A stretch of DNA of 22,811 nt from CAXRGH01 sp964230195. Lineage in GTDB: Bacteria; Pseudomonadota; Gammaproteobacteria; Enterobacterales; Alteromonadaceae. The first letter of the stretch is position 1; each line of letters starts with the position of its first letter. The DNA is taken from positions 1 to 22,811 of the forward strand of contig CAXRGH010000161.1 of the NCBI GenBank assembly GCA_964230195.1, read 5' to 3'. Made by a program: the position numbers and the translations under genes. The notes under the pieces were generated by a model. That model was not told the DNA's origin, did not search any database, and saw only the letters and a list, made by a program, of their open reading frames with translations. Of the stretch, positions 1 through 5,799 are shown in pieces.

Positions 1-418
1 GGCTAGATACAGAGTGCAAGGCGTTAACAATATCAATTAAAGTCTTTGCATAGCCCTCGAGTGAATCAGTTGTTACGTTTCGTTGCCAAACACTGAGGCG
101 ATGTTGAAAAGTTTCTGGTTGTGGAAAATTGGTTATAGATGAAGATAAATGGGTAAGAATGCTTTGTAACTCTACCTGGGTTTCTGTGCGTTGCGTTTGT
201 AATTTCGATAGTAAGGATTGATTAATGTGTTTCAAAGAGCTTAAAAACTCTTTTGAGTTAATGTCTCCCTGATTGATAGTCAGATCGAAATTGGCATTTG
301 CAGGATTTTCGACAACCAAGCGACATAATTGGTCATAAAACTGGTTTAGTGCATCTTGCACTGGATGTTTCGTTTGGCTCGGATTTAGTGCGCCAAGGCT
401 TGGTGAAATATCTTGCAT
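1..418 (-). CDS. Unidentified protein, N-terminal 139 residues; runs off the window
   Basis: An open frame on the minus strand starts at an ATG (416-418) and has no stop down to the window edge, so only the N-terminus is present. It begins MQDISPSLGALNPS and is mostly polar and apparently helical, rich in Gln, Leu and Ser, with no signal peptide or membrane segment. It lies 86 bases downstream of queF in the same direction and could be cotranscribed. I do not recognise a domain. From memory, a GGDEF (diguanylate cyclase) gene sits near queF/syd in some Vibrio and Alteromonadales genomes, so this could be the sensory N-terminus of such an enzyme. That is inference only; the catalytic part would lie outside the window. 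Confidence 0.7.
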   Translation of the reverse strand, partial: MQDISPSLGALNPSQTKHPVQDALNQFYDQLCRLVVENPANANFDLTINQGDINSKEFLSSLKHINQSLLSKLQTQRTETQVELQSILTHLSSSITNFPQPETFQHRLSVWQRNVTTDSLEGYAKTLIDIVNALHSVSS

Positions 419-504
419 ACGTTCCCTGAAATTTCCACGAATATTCCCTAAATTTCATCATAATGACAAAAGGCAGCAGACTCAACCCTAAGCCTGCAAA
501 CGTT

Positions 505-1347
505 TTACTGCCTACAATGTCGCTTATAGTTGACTAAATCACGCTCTGTGGTTCGGAATGGGTTGATATCAAGGCCTCCGCGGCGAGTGTATTTTGCAAA
601 GACACTGAGAGATTGTGGGTTACATTGTAACATTATGTCACAAAATATTCGTTCGACGCATTGCTCGTGAAACTCGTTGTGATCCCTAAACGAGACTAAG
701 TAGGCGAGTAATGCCGCATCATCGATCTGGTTTCCTGTGTACTGGATCTCAATGGTTGCCCAATCCGGTTGATTGGTGATGAGGCAATTGGATTTCAGTA
801 AGTGACTGTGAACGGTCTCTGTAATCACAGAGTCGTGAGTTTTTAATAACTGAGGATTAGGTTGATAGTGATCCACCGTAATATCGATATCATCAATGCA
901 TCTGCCTTGGTCTATCGCGGTATCCATGCGACTGAATTCATGAGGCAATACGATGCTCACTTCGATTGCTTCACCGGCACAAGCAGACAGATCTGTCGTA
1001 ATAACAGACTTAACTTGGGCCACTGATTCAAATTGACTGCCGTTAAAACTATTCAAATAGAGTTTAAATGACTTCGACTCAATGAGATTTGGGGAGGAAA
1101 ACGGAACAACAACCTGCAATATGGCAACAATAGGTTTACCTTTCATGTTCAACCATGAGAGCTCATAGCCATTCCAGATATCTACGCCCTTGAACGCAGG
1201 TACTTTATCCAACGGTAAGGTTTTTCTGTTTAAGCTTCTCGGAACTGGCTGGAGCAAACTGGCATCGTAGTGCTTTGCGTAATCAACAATTTTGCCAAGG
1301 CTAAGTGCCGATAAGGGGGATTGGTCAGATAAACGATTTTTTTCCAT
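505..1347 (-). CDS. queF: NADPH-dependent 7-cyano-7-deazaguanine reductase (type II, QueF)
   Basis: QueF reduces the nitrile of preQ0 to the aminomethyl group of preQ1 in cytosolic queuosine (tRNA wobble base) synthesis. The 280 residues match the long, two-domain type II enzymes (E. coli about 282). The N-terminal half carries the NADPH-binding signature ESKSFKLY (residues 90-97). The C-terminal half has SNCLITNQPDW, with the catalytic Cys188 that forms the thioimide and Asp195, then FHEQCVERIF with the conserved His227-Glu228 pair. The gene is divergent from syd across only 54 bases, so the two promoters must be close or overlapping. No preQ1 riboswitch-like structure was seen in that gap. 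Identification is secure. Confidence 0.97.
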   Translation of the reverse strand: MEKNRLSDQSPLSALSLGKIVDYAKHYDASLLQPVPRSLNRKTLPLDKVPAFKGVDIWNGYELSWLNMKGKPIVAILQVVVPFSSPNLIESKSFKLYLNSFNGSQFESVAQVKSVITTDLSACAGEAIEVSIVLPHEFSRMDTAIDQGRCIDDIDITVDHYQPNPQLLKTHDSVITETVHSHLLKSNCLITNQPDWATIEIQYTGNQIDDAALLAYLVSFRDHNEFHEQCVERIFCDIMLQCNPQSLSVFAKYTRRGGLDINPFRTTERDLVNYKRHCRQ

Positions 1348-1401
1348 TATAGATTCATCAAGTGTTACTATGAGGCTAGTTTAACCCGAGTTGAGATTGT
1401 A

Positions 1402-1959
1402 ATGAACCCCAGCCTATCACAAGTCTATCTGCAATTTTTGTCTCCGTTAGTTGACACTAGTGGAGACAACTCTGGCGCATGGTTGCCTCATGATCCAGAG
1501 TGGCCTTCTGAGTGTGTCAAAAACGTTATTGATGGACGAGCCTATTGGCGAGCCGTCGAGCGGCGTTCCGACGGTGATTTTTCGGGAATAGAGAAAGCGC
1601 TGAACCTAAACGTTCATCCTGACATTCGCTACTTGTTTGGACATTTTTGGTGTGGTCATGTTGCAGCACAAACTGATCGAGGTAAGTTTGACGTGTTACA
1701 TGCATGGAATGATGAAGATTTTGATATGTTGTTACAGAATATCGTTGGACACATCATGATGAAGCGTCGGCTAGGGCAAGAAATAACGATATTTTTTGCC
1801 ACAACGGATGAAGAAGATTTTATCCTATCAGTCAAAAATAAGACTGGTGAAGTGGTGCTTGAACAAGTCGGATGTGAACCTCAAGAAATTCTTAGTCCTG
1901 ACCTTGCTTCCTTTTTTGCGACTGCATCACTTCGCTCAGAGATGTTTCAAGCTGATTAA
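1402..1959 (+). CDS. syd: Syd, SecY-interacting protein
   Basis: Syd is a peripheral protein on the cytoplasmic face of the membrane that binds SecY and is thought to monitor or regulate assembly of the SecYEG translocon. At 185 residues it is close to the family length (about 181 in E. coli). Family motifs are clear: GAWLPHDPEWPSECV (about residues 25-39) and ALNLNVHPDIRYLFGHFW (about 66-83), with the usual acidic, membrane-free composition. The ATG start at 1402 fits the normal N-terminus (NPSLSQVYLQF). It is divergent from queF. Its last 68 bases also encode, on the other strand, the C-terminus of the neighbouring small coiled-coil protein, an unusual convergent coding overlap. Confidence 0.95.
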   Translation: MNPSLSQVYLQFLSPLVDTSGDNSGAWLPHDPEWPSECVKNVIDGRAYWRAVERRSDGDFSGIEKALNLNVHPDIRYLFGHFWCGHVAAQTDRGKFDVLHAWNDEDFDMLLQNIVGHIMMKRRLGQEITIFFATTDEEDFILSVKNKTGEVVLEQVGCEPQEILSPDLASFFATASLRSEMFQAD

Positions 1960-2215
1960 TACGAAGCGTTAACTCCATGATTTGACGCTCCAATGAGGTT
2001 ATGCGTTCCGCGTCGCTCGTTTTCACAGTTTGTTCTTCAATTGATGCTGTGGTTGCATTGACCTCAGGTGCGTTCTGCCAGCTTTTCAGAGCGGCAACCA
2101 TTTGAGGCATCGACGCCGGGATTGTTTTCTTTGCTCGCAACAATGCCATGCTTGGTGTTTTACCTGACTGGGCAATTTGCTGACACACTTGAATTAAGTG
2201 CTGTTCGGTACTCAT
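1892..2215 (-). CDS. Small conserved-type protein with predicted DNA-binding-like N-terminus and C-terminal coiled coil
   Basis: This 107-residue frame starts at ATG 2213-2215 with GAGG 5 to 6 bases upstream, a good ribosome binding site. Residues 1-48 form a compact helical segment (QVCQQIAQSGKTPSMALLRA) that recalls the N-terminal helical DNA-binding region of KfrA-like proteins; this is a weak resemblance. Residues about 49-68 are a polar linker. Residues 70-100 (ERITSLERQIMELTLRIN) show a heptad pattern typical of a short coiled coil, suggesting a dimer. There is no signal peptide. It converges on syd and overlaps its last 68 bases. Function is not recognised. The good start site and protein-like composition argue that it is a real gene rather than a shadow of syd. 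Confidence 0.65.
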   Translation of the reverse strand: MSTEQHLIQVCQQIAQSGKTPSMALLRAKKTIPASMPQMVAALKSWQNAPEVNATTASIEEQTVKTSDAERITSLERQIMELTLRINQLETSLSEVMQSQKRKQGQD

Positions 2216-2287
2216 GTAAACCTCATTGTAAAAAAAATGTTAACAGGACGCCCTTGTTGGGTTATGGTAGACCTAGGAGGAATCAGT

Positions 2288-2929
2288 ATGGCTACTAAAA
2301 CCTTATCCAGTTCAACAATACGAGCAGTCTTTTTAGCTGCCGAGGATTTAAGGCTGGCAGCGTCAATTTTGTACCAAGCCTACGTGGATGATCCATTATT
2401 CCGAACGATATTTCAAGTCGAGAAAAGCGGCTATGAGAGCCGGCTTCGAGCTGCAATTCGAGAAGAGTTATATACATTTTGGTTAGCAAAGCAACCAATG
2501 GTAGGCCTTTTCAGTGAAGAGCGTTTGTTAGCCGTTGTGTGTGTCACTCATGCATCTGAGGGATTCGGTGCAGGTCGATTTTGGCATTGGCGTCTGCGCA
2601 TGTTATTGACTGCCGGATTTTTCAGTACTTCTCAGCTTTTGAATAAAGAGAAATTAGTTGCTTCAGTGGTGCCGTATGAAGACTATCACATGGTATCGTT
2701 TATTGCGGTTCAACCGAATCACCAGCATGTTGGTTTAGGTCACCAGCTAATGGCAGCCATCGACAACCTGGTGCTTGCCAACGGAACGAGTGAAGGCGCA
2801 GGAGTTTTAGTTACGGTGCCAACCTATGAAAGCTTCTTTGAAGATGGAGGCTATCAGAATGTTAACCAACTCAACGTTAACGGTATTGATGGAAAAATTA
2901 TGTTTAAACACAAAGACATGATGAGTTAG
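2288..2929 (+). CDS. GNAT-family N-acetyltransferase
   Basis: A cytosolic acetyltransferase of the GNAT fold, substrate unknown. The ATG at 2288 is chosen because AGGAGG lies seven bases upstream (2275-2280); the frame is open back to 2198 but that extension has no ribosome binding site. The 213 residues begin MATKTLSSSTIRAVFLAAED. The acetyl-CoA-binding motif A is visible as VSFIAVQPNHQHVGLGHQLM (about residues 138-157), a beta strand followed by the Q-x-x-G-x-G pyrophosphate loop. A later YESFFEDGGYQNV segment matches the usual GNAT tail. It is divergent from the small coiled-coil gene and sits between syd and the putative csrB locus, a position that E. coli does not fill with such a gene. 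No substrate can be inferred. Confidence 0.85.
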   Translation: MATKTLSSSTIRAVFLAAEDLRLAASILYQAYVDDPLFRTIFQVEKSGYESRLRAAIREELYTFWLAKQPMVGLFSEERLLAVVCVTHASEGFGAGRFWHWRLRMLLTAGFFSTSQLLNKEKLVASVVPYEDYHMVSFIAVQPNHQHVGLGHQLMAAIDNLVLANGTSEGAGVLVTVPTYESFFEDGGYQNVNQLNVNGIDGKIMFKHKDMMS

Positions 2930-3053
2930 TGTCTATTAAAGACTAGAGCTCACATTGATATTCGAATTTCCCTGTACTACCCATTGTGCTTCCCAACCAA
3001 AGACCCGAACGATTGGACTCAATTGCTTTTGACGATATTTTTGATACTTAAGT

Positions 3054-3071
3054 TGTAAGACATTGACTACA
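3054..3071. promoter_or_regulatory. Candidate GacA/UvrY response-regulator box
   Basis: The sequence TGTAAG-N6-ACTACA matches the GacA/UvrY upstream consensus TGTAAG-N6-CTTACA perfectly in the left arm and at four of six bases in the right. It lies about 155 bases upstream of the predicted start of the CsrB-like RNA. From memory, UvrY/GacA sites of csrB and rsmY/rsmZ lie at a similar distance. Seen: the motif and spacing. Inferred: that it controls the RNA. Confidence 0.6.
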
Positions 3072-3112
3072 AAATTTCATTCCCGTGAAATAATTATTCA
3101 CCAGTAAATATA

Positions 3113-3145
3113 TAAATTACTGATTTATATGCTTTTTATTTTTTT
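3113..3145 (-). promoter_or_regulatory. Candidate IHF site with flanking A/T tract
   Basis: On the minus strand, 3125 to 3113 matches the IHF core WATCAA-N4-TTR with one mismatch (AATCAG-N4-TTA). The A-tract that strong IHF sites carry 5' of the core is present as the T-rich run 3133-3145 on the plus strand. It lies between the GacA-type box and the predicted promoter of the CsrB-like RNA. IHF is known to act at E. coli csrB and Pseudomonas rsmZ. AT-rich DNA yields chance matches, so confidence is moderate. Confidence 0.45.
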
Positions 3146-3205
3146 CTTGTTTGTTTTGACTACATACTTATGAAATTGTGTACACACTCAGTTTTATATT
3201 TTTTG

Positions 3206-3211
3206 TACACT
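3206..3211 (+). promoter_or_regulatory. Possible -10 element for the CsrB-like RNA
   Basis: TACACT (four of six matches to TATAAT) is followed seven bases later by A/G at 3218-3219, where the GGA-rich RNA could begin. No good -35 is seen at 17 bases upstream, which would fit an activator-dependent promoter. An alternative -35, TTGACT at 3156-3161, pairs with TGTACA at 3179-3184 and would start the RNA near 3191. Confidence 0.35.
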
Positions 3212-3217
3212 ACTCCC

Positions 3218-3335
3218 AGTTGAGTCACTAAGGATGAAGACATAGGACACCACAGGAAGTGGTTTGATCAATGGATGATTTCATGGAAGCGCTGGGAAGC
3301 AATTAAGCTCACGGATGAGCGCAAGGATGCATCAA
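3218..3335 (+). ncRNA. csrB: CsrB-family CsrA-sequestering small RNA (putative; ends approximate)
   Basis: About 118 bases with no open frame contain eight GGA motifs: 3232, 3245, 3255, 3273, 3285, 3295, 3313 and 3325. Several sit in hairpin loops: ACCAC-AGGAA-GTGGT (3249-3263), ATCA-ATGGA-TGAT (3267-3279), GCT-GGGA-AGC (3291-3300), GCTCA-CGGA-TGAGC (3307-3320) and GCA-AGGA-TGC (3321-3330). GGA in stem-loops is the CsrA-binding signature of CsrB/CsrC/RsmY/RsmZ RNAs, which titrate the translational regulator CsrA. E. coli csrB lies between syd and yqcC, the same neighbourhood. The 5' part (AGGATGAAGACATAGGACAC) resembles the start of E. coli CsrB as I remember it. Odd points: it is far shorter than CsrB (about 369 nt), and no intrinsic terminator follows. 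A ninth GGA (3348) falls in the end of the convergent DUF3301 gene. Confidence 0.75.
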
Positions 3336-3631
3336 CCAACCTGGTATGGAGGTACGTCAAATTGAAAGTGCTTACCTCTCAAACTCACAACACGTCCCTC
3401 TAATCTATTGTTCCCCGTACTTGAAAATTCGAACGAATATTGACATTTAAGCGCGATCCCTTGTGGTGTGCTGGCTATAGCGATGCGCGATCGAGAAATA
3501 GACAAGATTTGTAAGCCATTTGATTTGGCATACTGGAAAATACGCTCTTTTGTGGATTCAGTGATCCCTCTAATTTTCCACGCGGTTAGACTGATCCCTA
3601 CAATGATAAATAAGAGCAATACGTCTGCCAT
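3332..3631 (-). CDS. DUF3301 family protein
   Basis: A 99-residue protein with an N-terminal membrane helix (residues about 3-19, VLLLFIIVGISLTAW) followed by a basic, strand-rich domain. The layout fits a small inner-membrane protein with a cytoplasmic C-terminus. The pattern of RGITESTKERIFQYAKSNGLQILS, an arginine/serine stretch, YSFEFSSTG and a C-terminal VPPYQVG is that of the DUF3301 family, which has no assigned function. The start is supported by AGGAAG just upstream. It follows the DUF3549 gene with a one-base gap, so the two are surely cotranscribed. Its C-terminal PPY codons create, on the other strand, the last GGA of the CsrB-like region. No intrinsic terminator is visible downstream. 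Confidence 0.85.
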   Translation of the reverse strand: MADVLLLFIIVGISLTAWKIRGITESTKERIFQYAKSNGLQILSISRSRIAIASTPQGIALKCQYSFEFSSTGNNRLEGRVVSLRGKHFQFDVPPYQVG

Positions 3632-3632
3632 A

Positions 3633-4661
3633 TTATCTTCCTACGCTCGAATAAATAGTACCGATTGCACTTAATAGAGCATCACTCTTTTCTGGCGCTC
3701 GCAGAGTGGCTAAGACCGCGTCTCTGGTACATGGGATTGTCACCAAATCAGAATATAAGGAAATAAAGAGATCGTGATCTGAATCATATGCGGCAAGAGC
3801 ACTTAAGTACGCTAGCATGGTTTTTGGTTCAGCTAACAGTTGCCAATGACGACCCGCTAAGACAACGAAAAATTCATGGTCGTGATGGTCAGATTCCTTC
3901 AATAAATGAGTGATAGTTTGATTAACCAATCCAGATGCTTGACTCTGACACGTGCTGCGAAGCAACAAACTGCGTGTGTGGCTATCTTCAGTGGTAGTTG
4001 CCCAGCCGAGCAAAAACTCTGTCAATCGGACCGATAATGAGTGGTTCTCCAAACTACTTAACAGCGCTTGTAGAACCGGCGCTGGATAAGTCTTTCCATA
4101 CGTAATCATTGCCTCAACGACTACTTGTTCGTTGTGGCGGCACATGACGTCAGCAATTGATTGTAGCGGTAATGTCTGCCAGTCGACGACTGAAGGGTTG
4201 GCAAGATAGGTTAAACAGTGTTGGTAATGTTCACTTGGCTTGAGCTTGAACTGGTATTTAACGATAGCATTGAAATCAGCCATTTGCTGTTGCGTAGGCT
4301 GAAAGCAATAGGGGTTGTCAGGCAACTGCTTCTCACTGTGTTGCTGGTTCGCAAATTGCTCTCCTAAGGCTTCAATGACAATTGCAAGAAACTGGTCTCG
4401 ATGTGCAGTGATAACATGACCTCGTTCGTCCAGCGGAAGTTTTACGAACCACAGGAAATGTTGTTCCGAAGATGCTTTGCTCCAAAATACAAATGCCAAC
4501 CACGTCATATTTTGTCGCGGATATTCTGCCGCAATCGTGCCATTCTCAAGCGCTAATACTTGTTGAGTATCAAGTTTGCGAATACCTCGGCCAAAATCAA
4601 AGGCGCGATACTGTGTGCCAGCTTGAAGTAAAAACTCGCTGATGCTATTAAATTGTTGCAT
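3633..4661 (-). CDS. DUF3549 family protein
   Basis: A 342-residue soluble protein with no signal peptide or membrane segment. The N-terminus (FNSISEFLLQAGTQYRAFDF, then GRGIRKLDTQQVLALENG) is characteristic of the DUF3549 family, which is found in gammaproteobacteria such as Shewanella and Pseudoalteromonas and has no known function. The first 90 residues look strand-rich. The rest is largely helical and repetitive (VLQALLSSLENHSLSVRLTE and similar), perhaps a HEAT-like solenoid, which is my inference. The ATG at 4661 has only a weak ribosome binding site. It is divergent from yqcC and overlaps nothing. It forms a two-gene unit with the DUF3301 gene, and the constant proximity to yqcC/truC suggests but does not prove a shared role. 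Confidence 0.85.
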   Translation of the reverse strand: MQQFNSISEFLLQAGTQYRAFDFGRGIRKLDTQQVLALENGTIAAEYPRQNMTWLAFVFWSKASSEQHFLWFVKLPLDERGHVITAHRDQFLAIVIEALGEQFANQQHSEKQLPDNPYCFQPTQQQMADFNAIVKYQFKLKPSEHYQHCLTYLANPSVVDWQTLPLQSIADVMCRHNEQVVVEAMITYGKTYPAPVLQALLSSLENHSLSVRLTEFLLGWATTTEDSHTRSLLLRSTCQSQASGLVNQTITHLLKESDHHDHEFFVVLAGRHWQLLAEPKTMLAYLSALAAYDSDHDLFISLYSDLVTIPCTRDAVLATLRAPEKSDALLSAIGTIYSSVGR

Positions 4662-4690
4662 ACGGTACTTACGTGATGAATAAAAGATGG

Positions 4691-4698
4691 ATTATAAT
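4691..4698. promoter_or_regulatory. Symmetrical -10 element between the DUF3549 gene and yqcC
   Basis: The octamer ATTATAAT gives a perfect TATAAT on the plus strand (4693-4698, towards yqcC) and another on the minus strand (4696-4691, towards the DUF3549 gene). The -35 regions are poor on both sides (TTACGT at 4669-4674 on plus; nothing convincing on minus). It lies in the 72-base divergent gap, where promoters for both units are expected. Confidence 0.45.
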
Positions 4699-4733
4699 GG
4701 CTGCTTTAATGAACGCAAAGAGTATCTCCCATA

Positions 4734-5054
4734 ATGGAAAAAGAAACTGCGGTTATAGACTTATTGTCTGAACTGGAGCAGGTAATGCAATCGTCTAATC
4801 TCTGGCAGGTAGAAAATTTGCCTGAGTCAGCATTTCAGAGTTCAGCGCCATTTTGTTGTGATACGATGACTTTTCAACAATGGTTACAATTTGTTTTGAT
4901 CCCAAAGCTAAAGGAGTGTTGTAAAACGAAAACCCTACCATCTCAAATGGGAGTGGCGGCCATGGCTGAAATGAGCCTTGATATCACCCCCAACACATCC
5001 ACAATAGTGATGCTATTACAACAGTTAGATACACTTGTTACCGGTGAGCAATAG
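4734..5054 (+). CDS. yqcC: YqcC family protein (DUF446)
   Basis: A 106-residue, mostly helical cytosolic protein of the YqcC/DUF446 family. The central signature PFCCDTMTFQQWLQFVLIPK (about residues 41-60) is diagnostic: the family has a conserved P-F-x-x-D-T-M segment followed by an aromatic-rich helix. A structural domain is known for the family but the biochemical role is not. It ends three bases before truC, and this yqcC-truC pairing is the E. coli arrangement. A link to pseudouridylation of tRNA is therefore plausible but unproven. The ATG at 4734 has only a weak Shine-Dalgarno (AAAGAG about 12 bases upstream). Confidence 0.9.
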   Translation: MEKETAVIDLLSELEQVMQSSNLWQVENLPESAFQSSAPFCCDTMTFQQWLQFVLIPKLKECCKTKTLPSQMGVAAMAEMSLDITPNTSTIVMLLQQLDTLVTGEQ

Positions 5055-5057
5055 TCG

Positions 5058-5792
5058 ATGTTACCTATCATATATAAAGATGAGTATTTAGTTGCAGTGG
5101 ATAAACCGAGTGGGTTGTTGGTTCATCGAAGTTTGTTAGACAAACGTGCGACTGAATTTGCAATGCAGATGGTTCGCAATCAAATAGGTCAACATGTGTT
5201 TCCTGTACATCGTTTAGATAGACCAACATCTGGCGTTTTATTGTTTGCGCTATCTCCGGAGGTGGCTACTCTGACTGGAGACCTCATTTCGCAGCATAAG
5301 GTCAAGAAGGTCTATAGGGCATTAGTGCGTGGTTTCGTCAAAACGTCTGGCAGACTGGATTACCCACTGAAAGAAGAGCTTGATAAAATAGCTGACAAAA
5401 TGGCCCGACAAGACAAAGAAGCACAAGAAGCAGTCACAGATTTTCGTCCACTCGCCCATTTTGAGTTGCCATTTGCCGTAGGTCGCTATCAAACTGCACG
5501 TTACAGCCTGATGGAACTATTGCCAAAAACTGGAAGAAAACATCAGCTTCGTCGTCATATGGCACACCTTCGTCATCCTATTGGCGGTGATACCACTCAC
5601 GGAGATGGTAAACATAATCGGTTCTTAAGGGACACGTTTGGATTAGATAGTTTATGTTTGTCTTGTGTTGAGATGTCGATGCCTCATCCCGTTACAGGTG
5701 AAGATCTTGTGATTAAAACGGAGATTGGCGCTTCGTTTGCGCATATATTGTCGCAATGGGGAGACTATCGAGTCTCCCACAGTGATGTCTAA
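5058..5792 (+). CDS. truC: tRNA pseudouridine(65) synthase TruC
   Basis: TruC isomerises U65 to pseudouridine in the acceptor stem region of some tRNAs. It belongs to the RluA family and acts in the cytosol. The protein (244 residues) lacks the S4 domain that large-subunit RluC/RluD enzymes carry, as expected for TruC. It starts with the strand YKDEYLVAVDKPSGLLVH. The catalytic motif HRLDRPTSG is at 51-59, with Asp54 as the nucleophile. Later motifs KKVYRALVRG, KTGRKHQLRRHMAHLRHPI and the LCLSCVEMSMPHPVTGE segment complete the fold. It is translationally close to yqcC (three-base gap). It converges on dapD with only seven bases between stops; a perfect hairpin lies in its last codons. Confidence 0.96.
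   Translation: MLPIIYKDEYLVAVDKPSGLLVHRSLLDKRATEFAMQMVRNQIGQHVFPVHRLDRPTSGVLLFALSPEVATLTGDLISQHKVKKVYRALVRGFVKTSGRLDYPLKEELDKIADKMARQDKEAQEAVTDFRPLAHFELPFAVGRYQTARYSLMELLPKTGRKHQLRRHMAHLRHPIGGDTTHGDGKHNRFLRDTFGLDSLCLSCVEMSMPHPVTGEDLVIKTEIGASFAHILSQWGDYRVSHSDV
5759..5778. other. Perfect 8-bp inverted repeat at the truC/dapD convergent junction
   Basis: GGGAGACT-ATCG-AGTCTCCC forms an 8-bp stem with a four-base loop inside the last codons of truC, 22 bases beyond the dapD stop. Neither strand has a following T-run, so it is not a canonical intrinsic terminator. It could stop or protect both convergent transcripts together with Rho, or be a chance repeat in coding sequence. Confidence 0.5.
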
Positions 5793-5799
5793 TCGTTGA

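Noticed and set aside
1348..1401. Possible preQ1 riboswitch upstream of queF
   Set aside because: The 54-base gap has no C-rich hairpin plus A-rich tail pattern on the minus strand.
2068..2298. Plus-strand frame of 76 codons antisense to the small coiled-coil gene
   Set aside because: No ribosome binding site; composition is not protein-like; the minus-strand gene explains the region better.
2930..2960. Possible terminator after the acetyltransferase gene (GTCT-ATTAA-AGAC)
   Set aside because: The stem is only four base pairs and no T-run follows.
3468..3674. Plus-strand frame of 68 codons across the DUF3301 gene start
   Set aside because: It is antisense to DUF3301 and the end of DUF3549, has no ribosome binding site, and shows no recognisable protein features.
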